A stretch of 64,000 nt of DNA from contig OW388304.1 of assembly GCA_936450465.1 (NCBI GenBank), positions 41,292,914-41,356,913 of the forward strand. The letters are read 5' to 3'. The notes under the pieces are model-generated. The model was not told where the DNA came from. It saw only the letters and a program-made list of their open reading frames with translations, and made no database searches. Position numbers and translations under genes: made by a program. Position 1 is the first letter of the stretch. Every line of letters begins with the position of its first letter. Positions 1 through 12,500 of the stretch are shown here, one piece after another. The DNA is from Gibbula magus. Lineage: Eukaryota > Mollusca > Gastropoda > Trochida > Trochidae.

Positions 1-459
1 CTCAAAAAAGTACAGATGTAAATTTTCTAAAATTAGAGCGTTGTTAAATACTACCCTTTGCGTGTGTTATTAATATCAATTCATAAAGTTAATATTTTCA
101 TAGATTTGTCAGTCTTGCGTAATCAGGAAACATGTTCAATATCAACAGTTATAGTTTGTAACCTTACAGTACACTTTACGGGAGATATTGTGCAATTCAT
201 CTCCATAAGGCCAATGAGACGACAATGGCTCGTGACTTGCATGTCTTCTGCTGTTATGATGAGCATGTATGTGAAATTCAACCCATTACACGGAAAATGC
301 AACTGGCGTGGGTTTTTCGAGATCAAATATGGATATCCATCCAATAATAAACAAGGCGTTTGCTTATCAAACACAAATTTACATACTGTTGGCACCATGT
401 GATCCACACAGAGATTCCATAGTTACTCAGCGACACACAGGTACCATAGTAACACCTGG

Positions 460-467
460 TATATAAG
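460..467 (+). promoter_or_regulatory. TATA box of the repeat-protein gene
   Basis: TATATAAG lies 81 bases upstream of the signal-peptide ATG at 541. A TCA-type initiator near 484-486 is about 25 bases downstream, so transcription probably starts near 486 and gives a 5'UTR of about 55 nt. Spacing and motif are seen; the start site is inferred. Confidence 0.6.
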
Positions 468-510
468 GAACTGCGCTCGCCTTTCATCTTCTTCCGTCCA
501 GGTGTTTCGT

Positions 511-516
511 ATGTAG
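511..516 (+). promoter_or_regulatory. Start-stop upstream ORF (ATG TAG) in the 5'UTR
   Basis: An ATG followed at once by TAG lies between the inferred cap site (about 486) and the main ATG at 541. Minimal start-stop uORFs are known to stall ribosomes and lower or tune translation. The element is real in sequence; its role depends on the true transcription start. Confidence 0.45.
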
Positions 517-540
517 ATCGAAGTTCAGGTGCGTCGAGCG

Positions 541-574
541 ATGAATCTCCTACTCGTTGCAGGCCTTGTTGTGG
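541..574 (+). CDS. Exon 1: signal peptide
   Basis: Encodes [11 protein letters not shown] plus one base (phase 1) and ends at a strong GTGAGT donor. With exon A1 it forms a hydrophobic leader with a likely cleavage site after QLSTA. G at -3 suits initiation. The intron that follows is about 6.6 kb. Confidence 0.75.
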
Positions 575-3500
575 GTGAGTTGTTTTGAACAAACAGCTAC
601 ATCAATACTTCTGCTTTAATAATAATGTAAAAATTGTTAATCGCTTATTTCTTACAATTCCCAACTTAATTTCGATATAGCTCTTTATCAGCACATCATA
701 GAATACTTATATAAACAACGAAATATACTCTGATCAGTGACTCTTTAGCTAGTGAAAGTGACTTCAGTGTTTATTTGGTTGGCCGCAAATAATAATAATT
801 GCATACTTATAGTGCGCCTTTTCCACACCCTAAGGTATGCTCAAAGCGCTACAATTATTACCCTGAAGGAATTGTACTTTCAGAGCTGCTACTAAGCGCT
901 TCATCCACAGGGGTTCGAATCGCTGTTTTGACCATATTTTTCAAAATTCAAAATCTCGAATTTTGCTTTCATATACTGTTTATATACGATTATGTGAGCT
1001 TATATTCCAAATTTGAGCGAAATCGGTAAAGAAATAAAGATTTGGGATAAATATACCCGCTATTGATATAAAGACACAAGGGAGGACACTTGCTCTACGA
1101 ACTTCTGATCGAAAACTGGACTGCCAAACTATTCTAACGTGCGGTTCGATCAATCTTTGCTTTCCTCATAAAATGAGGCATTGAACATATAGACAAGTAT
1201 TTTGGCTTTCTGTGAATCCCAACCAATGTCTCCAACTTCACGCCACATTTGACCACTGACCCTCGCAATGACCCAACCCTCCTTTTTGTACATATATGTG
1301 GACGACATCGGGAAAACATCGGTTTTTTCCGGAAATCATACACGTCTCTTCGCAATCGCTCGGAAATAGAAAACGCCTCCCATTGGTCAATTATGACGTG
1401 TGAGGATATTATTAATGATGTTTTGCCAGTTTGATGTGTTTATATCGGACATACGTTATATGTTATGGGTTAGACATTCTTTCGTTGTGAGTGATATTAT
1501 TTAAGGTATTTATTCGACATGCATATGAAGAATCATTGTTAAAGTTCGTTGCAACTGTCCACGCATATCTCCAATGTGTCAGGTTTATTCTCTCAGAACT
1601 TAATAGCTAAGGTCCATTTTTCATCAACAGTGTGTTGTGAGAAACATTAAAAATCAAATTACTTTTGGATACTAATAAAGAAAGGTAATGGTATTATGAT
1701 TGTGTGAAATAGTTTATGTTTTATGGTATATCTTTTAACTGCTCTGCAACCTTATATGAAAGAATTATGTACTGATATTTCAATTTACCCAGTAAGGAGT
1801 TATCTCCCTTTGCCAATACTTTTCATAAATATTCAACTTCCAGCATCAAAGTACTCAGAAACTGGTCCATCACACTTATTTTTTGTTCATCATATATTAT
1901 TCTTCAGCGGTACGTTTTCTACAAGTTTTATCATGTTTGGTTCATTATCATTAATTTTTATTCTTGAACAGGACTTTTGAAGAAACTATATAAATAAATC
2001 TGAACCAGAAAATACAGTTGGGACACGTCATGTTTTGAAATTACAATCTCTTTGAAACAATGCTCGTTCCAATCAATGTAATAATGACTGGCCATTTTAA
2101 TCCAAAACAGTACATATTTATGATTTAGAGAAACATCATATTCTGTGACAGTCGATTCTATTATAAAATTCAACAGTCCAACTATACTTTTGAAATTACC
2201 AGTGCTATTGTGTTTATCAGTTTTCAGTCTTTATTCATATGTATTTTCATGTTTTGGGATTTGTTGAAGTTAAAATGTAAATCAACTGATCTAGAATTTT
2301 CTTGTATTTAAATTCAATGTATTAAATCATTTAATGCAAGTTTTACTGTATATATTACATTTATTTGAAACATATCAATATTACCGTTTTACCAATGCCA
2401 TAAATCATGGGAAAATATGGTCCCATAACAATTCACCCTTGACTGCCCCAACTACTTGTTATATATTTTGCTTGATAAATTAAATTAGAAATGGATAATC
2501 GTTTTTAAACACGTATTTTTAATTAGAACATAAGTCAATTATAATTGAAGTGTAAACAATTTGGGATTCATTTCAGTGGCGGACCGGGATTCGAACCCGG
2601 GTCGTCGGCGTGAGAGGCCAGCGTACTAACCACTACACCACCGTGCTCTACAAATAAACTACTAACATAAACCATCTGAAGCAAATAAAACATTGTATGT
2701 AAGATGTAATATTCTGAAGAAAAGAAATTAATGAACCCTTTGTGTTTTAGAAAATTAATTCGACACAAACTTTCATATGTTTCGTTCAAATTAAACAATA
2801 ACATCGAGAAGGTTTATGAAGAAAAGTAAGTATTGTTAACTTTTATAACACAACAACTCTGTGGGCAAACTAATTTATTCTAATAAATTACAAAGCATAT
2901 CAATAGCATCTCAATAACGTGCTGCCTATGTAGCGAAATTAAAATCAATGTGATGTAATAATATGATAAAATAAGCACATGGTATAAATCATATCACGTA
3001 TCTCAAAACTGTTTCTAGTGAGAACATATTTAATAATAAAAATAGTGCATATTTATAAAGCGGACATATAAAACATATAAGCATGCCCAAGGCGCTAAAA
3101 ATCATAATGTTAATGAATAATAATACTAGTCAGGCACATTCGAATGTGCTCAGTTTACACAAACAGCAAGAACAAGTCCATGTATAGAATTGTACATCCT
3201 CGGTTACCCATGGGTTTATATATGCTCCGTTACTCTCCACTATATCACCCATGGGAAACCTTATCAGAAGACTCTGTACTCAAATTACCCGCCATTGGCA
3301 GACGGGAGCCAATCAAACTGCTACGCAGCTTGGACCTGCGAACGAATGACAATTCATGTCACTTCGTTGCAAAGCACGCAAGGTCATTGTGTTAGCCATC
3401 CGTCACCGGTTATCTCCCTTGACCATTTCCGTCTTATCCTATTGAGCATTTTCTTTGGTTACTGACTTCGTAACGCCGGCCAAGGGCGGGAAATTTTAGT

Positions 3501-6500
3501 ACATATTTCTCTGATAGAGTTTCCCATGGATGATAAAGTGTAGAGAAACGGAGCATATATAAAACTTGGGTAACCGAGGATGAGAATTGTTGCGAAAATG
3601 AAAGTCCTTACAAACCATAGGACTGAACAAAAAGATAGGTTTTTAGACTTGATTTGAATGACTCAAATGTTGGAGATAGTTTCAGAGTTTTGGGAAGAGG
3701 GTTCCACATGTTAGGAGCAAAATGTTCGAAACATCTCTGACCAAAGCACTTGAGGTTATAAGGCACTGTCAGTAGATTCTGATGTTATGATCTAAGTTCC
3801 TGTGCTGGGACAAAAGTTGCAGAGATTTATGCATTAGACAGAGAATTCTGAGTTGTAGTTTTAAAATCACCTAGACACAGGTTTACCGAAAACACGGAAA
3901 GATGAATTTGTTTTGAGTTCGCAGTGTCTCAACAAGAAATGGGGCACTCTTTTTTTAATCTCTGATGAAGTAATTCTTCTTTCAGATTGGTTTGATAGTC
4001 ATTTGGGATTGAATGGATATTTTAGGCCGGCTAACCAAACGTAGGCCCAAAATAAGTCATTTGAAGCAGTAGACTCACGTGTGTCTCACATTTTGAGATC
4101 CTTCGTGGGAGTGAGCGGAACAGTTAAACCAATGTTTCCGAGTTTAGGACTTATATTCATATACCAGGTATTTAGATCATCTTTAAAGTATTGTCCAAGG
4201 TTCCAAGTTGACACGAGGCCTTTTTACACTCAGTTGATGACAAAAATATTTATTATTGAAAAAAAAACCCACTGTGGTAAAGGCTATGACTTTTACCCGT
4301 TTTATGTTATGTATCTTACTAATAATATGAATCTACTTTTCAATCATATTTATCACTCGTGGGTTAGAAATATTGCTATAGTATGCTTTCACAGTGATGT
4401 TTACATTTTTATTTACATCAACGAAACTGAATGAGGTATTAAGTTTTCGACAGTCAGTCGATCACTACGTAAATACTATTATACCACATTTTTTTTGCAG
4501 TATCTATATATACATTACCACAGTGAACTTATCATTATAATAATACAATAATATAATATAACATTGACACTGCCAATGTATAGCTCTTGTTATTTATAGC
4601 CATAAGGTTTATACTTTTGAAATATCACTAAATAATTATCATAATAAGATAAGCACTACAAAATAGCTGATATTATTTATAGCCATAATGATACTTATAA
4701 AGGACTATCAATGTCATAATTATCATAATAAAATAATCATCAAAATAAAGTTAGTATTATTATTCAAATACCTATCTGTTGACTAGACCTTCTATGCCTT
4801 GCCTCTTCATGCAGGGTGCGAATCCAACCTTAAGGAGAGATGGGACGATGCAACAAACTATTTTAGAATTGGTTTATTTTTTCAAAATAATAGGTTTATT
4901 GTGTCTTTTATCCAAAAATGTAAGAAAATTTGGGGGTCACCGAACGATTTAAATAGTTATTTGCATTAATAATAATACTCCCGTCGGCAAATTACGCCAT
5001 TTTTGACTGATTTGTTGTATTTAAATGAAGCGCTCGCTTTCAATGAATAAGCTCAGAATCCTTTCAATACATTTCAGTTACATTCGGGGATGTATAGCAA
5101 GTCTATATTTTGAAAATAAATGACACTTGAAAGAGAAACAAAATTAAATTAAGTACTTTTTAATTAAAAACGGCATTTTTCTCATCATTTTTCACAAATT
5201 CAACAGGATTTCTCAGTGACACACATATTTTAGAAATTGCCAAAAATACAATATAATGTGCACATTTGAATAAACAAACGAATTCAGAAATAAAAATAGG
5301 GGGTCACCGGAGGTTTTTCATCACACTTTTAAAATTACCTTCACCAACGTAAAAACCTAACGTCAAGGCAATTTTGATGGTTTCAAGTGTAACTTTGACG
5401 GCCTACCGTGTAATCATTATTGAACACACTATCAATCTAAGAGTTCACGGTGAAAGAATAACTATCAGTTGATTATACCAGGCGATTTAAATTCGTCACT
5501 AACTAAAGATACGTATGTATCCTGTGTCTACCTGTACTTGTCTGGAGATGCTCCCCAATACTTGATAGATCTCATTACTCCATACAAGCCAGCCAGATCA
5601 CTTCGATCAGAAAACAAGCTCCTCTTGGAAGTACCAAGTGTGAGAACTGTGTCTTTTGGGAGGCGTTCCTTTGCTCATATAGCACCAACAGAGTGGAACA
5701 GTGTGCCACTTGATCTCCGACAATCACCATCTTTTGAGTCCTTTAAGTCCAGACTTAAGACCTACCTGTTCAATGTTCAAGACTGACTTTCCTATTGCTA
5801 TCCCTCATCGCTTAGAGCATGCATTGAGCATGGATAATGCGCTATATAAATTGACTATTATTATTATTATAATTCGAATAACACACACGGTAACATATTT
5901 AGATCGAGATCCTGAGTGAGAAGCTCTCTCTTTCATGGGCTTGGGTAATAACGCAGCTTACACATGTCTGACTGTGCTGAACTGTGCTTAGCAGACGGAT
6001 ATGGAGTCTGGCGACCCGGTCTTGTTCAGGGTGTTTGGTAATGTTGTGACAGATCTCGCGCAGATGATGCTGTCGGCCATTGTCTTGTGCAGAGACAATG
6101 AGGCGATGGGCTTAGATGCGCTCTCGTTAGAGTGGGAGAGAAAGGACGCTTATGCTTTTCCGGCTCCGGCAATACGCTCCCAGGTGGAAGTCAGGATCGG
6201 AACCAGTCACATCGTGGTTCCTTCCCAACTCACTTCCGGTGATCTTCTCCTCAGCAGGAAGCAGAAGGTTACACGAGAACCCTCGGGTGTTCTGCCTTCC
6301 CGCTTGGCTTTTATTAAGAAGGGCACAAAGAGAAGTGACTATTGCAAGTGTGTCGCCAAAGCTATAGCTACTTGTCATAAGAAGACCACTAGGATCTTTA
6401 TGACTTCCCGTGGCAGGCCTTCGCCTCTTTTTGTGACCAGTGCAGTTCATTCAGGCTGAGGTCATCATCCCTCAGGTTGCGGAGCACCTGGAGTATCTAC

Positions 6501-9500
6501 GCAATACCAAGCCTCAAAGCGTCGTCCATCAACACCAATTTGTTGGCTATTCTTCCCGTGCTCAGGAAAAGGTCGCCAGGTGTGGACGTGTCTATCCTCA
6601 AGGACCTCATTAGGACCTTCCGTTCTGTTGACGGAAGGTGTAAGCTATACGCCCACCCGAATGTGGTGCTGAACCACCTCCGGTCCGAGAGGTACGAATA
6701 GCTCTCTCGACATTCCCCTCCTCCATCTCACCATCTTTCTAGTGGCCATGGCAAGCGCAGGCCGAATCTCTTGGATCCACATGCTGCAGGCAGACCTTTT
6801 CCGTTTTGAGGTCAGGGACGACTTTAGCTCCCGATTTCGTCTGTAAAAACCAAGCAGCTGATGGGGGAACTTCATTCCGGCAGTGGGGTTTGATCCTGGG
6901 GAGCTAGATAATATGGACATTTTCAAAACCACAGATCCAACTAAAATTTATGCTGTAAGGTAAATGTAATAGTGAAAGTTTGACACTAATAAACTTTGAT
7001 TTGATTTGAATGTATAATCATAACTATGATAATAAATGAAATCCTAGATAGGGTTTCATTCTTCACACTGTTTCACAATTCAAGAAAAGCAATATGAAAT
7101 GACCTTTGTTCGATAGTCTTTATGCAAATGATTTCAGTAGTTTGTCACAATTTTAACATATTATGTCTTGTGATCTTTATTCAAGTTCAACTGTCAACTG
7201 CTGAGTCAGCTACTTGTGCTGAGTGCGCCACAACATACGACAGTGACAAAACTAATGCTGGTGCTGACGATAATGCCAAATGCGGGTAGGTTAAAGGAGC
7301 TTACAAATTCAGTTCATCATGATTAAAATGACCTTAGCCTCGATTGATTATTATGCCACATGTACGCCTTCTTATTTAATGCCAAGACCATATGCTCTAA
7401 ATAGACGAAAATGATACAGAGCCATTCAGTATATGTAGGAATACATTACATTCTGTTTTGAAATTTATTTTATTATATACTTAGTAATGAATTATATGAT
7501 TTTATTACCCTAATGTTTTAAAATAACAGAGTTGGAAATTGCCTAGCAACTATTGTTTCACTGCGACTTTCCGTATTTCATGAAACAATTATTATACCCC
7601 TGCCTTACAGTGTAAGCGGGGGTATATTCCGTCCGTCCGTCCGTCCGTCTGTCCGTCCGTCCCAAAACTTTGCGCGGAGCAGATCTTCAAAACTATACAT
7701 GCTAGGATCACCAAACATCACACATGTCAACCATGATCCCTAGTTGTGCCTTTTGAGGGTTAGAACTATTTCTGAATTTTAATTTTTGCGGTTTCCATGG
7801 ACACGTGACTAAAAAATGACTCTTTGAGGAAGTCATTTTGTGCGGAGCAGATCTCCAAAACTATGCATGCTAGCTTCATCAAACTTCGTTCACATGTCAA
7901 CCATGATCCCTAGTTGTGCCTTTTGAGGGTAAGAACTATTTCTGAATTTTAATTTTATCGGTTTCCATGGAAACGTGACTAAAAGTACTAAAAATTGACT
8001 CTTTGAGGAAGTCATTTTGTACGGAGCAGATCTCCAAAACTATGCATGCTAGCATCACCAAACTTCATACAAATGTCAACCATGATCCCTAGTTGTGCCT
8101 TTTGAGGGTTAGAACTATTTCTGAATTTTGATTTTATCGGTTACCATGGAAACGTGACTAAAAGTACTAAAAATTGACTCTTTGAGGAAGTCATTTTGTA
8201 CGGAGCAGATCTCCAAAACTATGCATGCTAGCATCACCAAACTTCATACACATGTCAACCATGATCCCTAGTTGTGCCTTTTGAGGGTTAGAACTATTTC
8301 TGAATTTCATTTTTTTCGGTTTTCATGGAAACGTGACTAAAAAATGACCCTTTGAGGAAGTCATTTTGTGCGGAGCAGATCTCCAAAACTATGCATGCTA
8401 GCTTCATCAAACTTCGTTCACATGTCAACCATGATCCCTAGTTGTGCCTTTTGAGGGTAAGAACTATTTCTGAATTTTAATTTTTGTGGTTTTCATGGAA
8501 AAGTGGCTAAAAAGTACTAAAAAGTGACTCTTTGAGGAAGTCATTTTGTACGGAGCAGATCTCCAAAACTATGCATGCTAGCTTCATCAAACTTCATTCA
8601 CATGTCAACCATGATCCCTAGTTGTGCCTTTTGAGGGTTAGAACTATTTCTGAATTTTAATTTTTGCGGTTCCCATGGAAACGTGACTAAAAAGTACGAT
8701 TTTTTGAGGAAGTCATTTTGTGCGGAGCAGATCTCCAAAACTATGCATGCTAGCTTCATCAAACGTCATACAAATGTCAACCATGATCCCTAGTTGTGCC
8801 TTTTGAGGGTAAGAACTATTTCTGAATTTTAATTTTTGCGGTTTCCATGGAAACATGACTAAAAAGTGACTCTTTGAGGAAGTCATTTTGTGCGGAGCAG
8901 ATCTCCAAAACTATGCATGCTAGCTTCATCAAACTTCGTTCACATGTCAACCATGATCCCAAGTTGTGCCCTTTGAGGGTTAGACCTATTTTTAAAATTT
9001 CTTTTTGGGCGGTTTCCATGGAAACATGGTAAGGAAGTAATTTTCTCTCGAGCATATACAAAACTATACTTACAAGCTTTACCAAACTCTAAACAAATGT
9101 CTTTGTCATTTGAATTGTTAATTTTGTTGTTACTGTCATGCAAATAAACTCGCGGGCAAAAGAAAGAATATCTTCCTTTCAACAGAGAAAAACACAAAAT
9201 ATTTCTGCCGGATAAACTCGGTTTTGAATGTTTGTGATGAGGATATATCTCGTTAAGAGATATACACAATTTCATTCATGAGAGTATGATACTTCATATT
9301 TTATATCTGTTCAAACACACATGGGCTGCTGAAATAGCTATTTCAAAGGGTATTTTAGGAAATAATTCTGGGTATTTAAGGTAATATTTTATGAAATATG
9401 GAAATTATGTTAGTACAAGATGGTATCGACATAATGTACTTCCTTTGACTTTAAATCAATGACGCATCGTTGCTGTAGGACGTAATAAAACAAGCCAGAA

Positions 9501-12500
9501 AGCCATATTTCACTCCCCCATCTCGCCTGGTTAAGGAGATTCTATAACGACGATTTTTAAAAAGCCGTGTTTTTCAGAATTATGAACAAATAATGTTTCA
9601 AAATTTACAGACTAAGTAAGTTTGCTTTTAGAGACATGGTGTAACTATGTTTCAATCTTGTTCATCACTCGTTGATTAAAGTATATTACGTTGTTGTACC
9701 TATACTTTCTTTTGCCCGTGAGTTTATATTAATTGTAATAATATTTTTTTCAAACATTGTACATTATCAATGAGTTGTTCTGAATACTGTCATGGAAATA
9801 TATTAATTGTAATCACATTTTTTTCAAACATTGTACATTATCAATTAGTTGTTCTGAATGTTAATGCTCTTATGTGTTGGAATAAATGACAGTGTTATTT
9901 GACATATTTGTCATTTACCATAGATGTGCCTGTCCTATTTTCATCTACATTTGGAAGCGGGGGTATGTGAGCTGTGCTCACTTCTACACTTGTTGTCACT
10001 GTAGCGTAATGTCGCAAGAGAAGTGGGCCGTCTTCTAGCTATTTTTACGGGATACAAATTGAATAGAATGGGTAATAAAGACATTAATACACTCGAAAGT
10101 GTGCCATATGACTTTAAACAAACTCGTGGACATGTATGCATAAGCCTCGTTCACACTCGGGTTATACAAAAAAATCACACTCGTCTCGTCAAGGTCGTAT
10201 AAAACATTTCCTCGGGTAATAATCTCTATATATAACGAAAATTATGTGATTACCTCCCTTCGCCATTTTATCACTCCACTCCATGAGCTAGAAAATGATA
10301 TTCGACAAAAACAATGAAATAGTCTCTATTTACCTATATTACCTATTGTTAAATATATTAAAGTGATGAGGTTTTTCTACAAGAGCACTTAAAGACTTCC
10401 TGATGTGTCTGGTGGATGCTTCTCCCTGTCCTCTTGCTGCAGACAAGGCTGCTCTCATTGGCACGGATTTAACAGCTTTGGGCGACGCCTGCCGTAAGTA
10501 CATCAGATCCTATTCTTCAAGTGATGCAGTGCTTTATAGAAAAGGGAAGTGTTGTCAATCAATGTAGGTCTAAGCTCCTTTGTAAGGAACAAGAACATCT
10601 CCATACGCAGCATTTATTTGTTACTGGCTTAACTTAAAATGGTGGCAACTTTTTAAGTAATATACAATATAAACAAAACAGCTATACTTTTTGGAAAATA
10701 AGTAGGGCCTACGTGATTAATAGATCCGTACACAGCTGGTTGAACTGTGCGTCATTTTATAAGTTCATCTGATCATAATGCGACACCTATTCTAAGCTAG
10801 GAGCTGCATGTTACCATGGCAGAGGGGTACATGGAATTTGTACACCGTGAGACTGACGGGGTACATAAGGAAAACATGAAACGACCGTTAGCCAATCAGA
10901 AACGATTATTTTATTGTAAGGACAGGTAATGATTGATTTTGCCGAATTATAATCAATTTCTTGAACAGGGAATATAAGACACACAAGATTTAGAAAGCAA
11001 GGGTTTTTGCTATCACTGTTGGGAAATGACGATGAAACGTCATTCTCAGTCGATTGATGAAAAACGTTTCGTAATATGTAGAGTGCAAAAGACAATTTTA
11101 TGCACCTAACGGATGTGTTTATTGAGTGTTTATCCCTACTTTGGATGAGAGGGCTTTGTGGCAAAGATACAACACTAATGGGACATGTTAACGTTTCCCG
11201 CCAAGCAAGGATATTATCTTGGAATTTCCCTCTTCAAAATCTATATGTTAATGCTGAGATGTTTATTTGAAGTTAATGTGTATAATTTGCAAACTGTTAT
11301 GCCGAAAGTTCTCGAACCCGAAACCTTCATACGGCTGTGCACTAAATCCATGGTCACTATACCACGGCGGTTGAGCTGAACGATATAGGGTTCGTAAGCC
11401 CTCTTGAACCTACGCTTTAAAAGATAAAAGCTATATTTTACGGACGACCCTCATGCGTTTTTAAGAGAGCTAGGCAAGCAATAAATATAATACCTGAGAT
11501 GTTTTTCGGTACATGAGACGGAAAAAGACCTCATTTCCTAATTTTCCGTTAAAAGAAGGCCCCTGCTCTCGGGATGATTGGAACGGCCGCACGTTTTGGC
11601 TAAATCTCGGGCAGCGGACTTTCTGTCGATGTTAAGTCGCCATCAGTCTTTATCCACTACGTACATACCTACAAGAAGAAAATTAATCGAAAGGAGGGCA
11701 TTTCATTAGCTATATTCATTCAAAACTTACTTTTAAAGGGACACTAATTGTTTTTCATGAAATGTTATTTAGATTTGATACATACAAAAATATCAAATGT
11801 CCTGATTTACGGTCAAATCACTCGACGTGTATATGTATCCTCTAACGCCAAATACAGTCGAACTTGTCTATAAAGGCCACCCAAGGGACCGACCAAAAGT
11901 GGCCTTTATATAGAGGTGGCCTTTCTATGGAGGTTCGGGTGTGCAGTCATACTCAAAGATAAGTAACGAAAATTCTAATATCATATTTTATTCTAAAATG
12001 AGAGCATATTTCACATACAGAATTAAAAATACAATGTAGTTTTTAAAATCAATAAAGATATAACAGTCATTAAAAGTTTGTTAAATGATGATCTTAAACA
12101 TTATTTGCTAAAATAGTCACTGATGAGACCGTAACTAGCAGGTGGCCGCTCTATAGAGGTGGCCGCCTAATACAAGTTCGACTGTATATGACAATAACTT
12201 GCTTTCAATGAAACTCGAGCAACTGCTTAATACACGATGAGAAGCAGAATTCAGGCGCCCCATTTACAAGTATACCAGTTATATGTTCCATTGAACAGTA
12301 CCTACCAATATCTGTCTCTTTGTCTGTTACATATACCTTTTTTCAAAGTTACATTTGAATAATTGAACATTGTCCGGTTTTCGATCATATTCACGAATAA
12401 ACATCTTAATAATGTAACTGAATGTATTGGCACTAAAAGGGTAATTTTCGACAATAGTCATACATCTCGATAAAATAACACACTTGGTAATTTTTTACCT

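Larger units (their letters stand above)
7594..9985. mobile_element. Composite repeat element bounded by TACCCC / GGGGGTA ends
   Basis: The left end contains TATACCCCTGCCTTACAG and GCGGGGGTAT followed by a GTCC microsatellite (7630-7660). The right end near 9957-9966 has GCGGGGGTATG. Inside are an eight-copy satellite (7677-9010) and a nested MITE (9147-9724). No transposase is visible. Boundaries are approximate. Confidence 0.5.

Noticed and set aside
58..592. Overlapping ORFs on both strands before and across exon 1
   Set aside because: They overlap the TATA box and signal-peptide exon in other frames and show no family resemblance.
1134..1434. Small ORFs and promoter-like motifs (ATTGGTCA, TGACGTG) in intron 1
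   Set aside because: Motifs are short and no exon follows them; chance is enough to explain them.
2568..2804. Minus ORF containing [18 protein letters not shown]
   Set aside because: This peptide is the translation of a tRNA-like sequence, not a protein.
4081..4434. 117-codon ORF
   Set aside because: AT-driven composition, no motif, no splice-site context.
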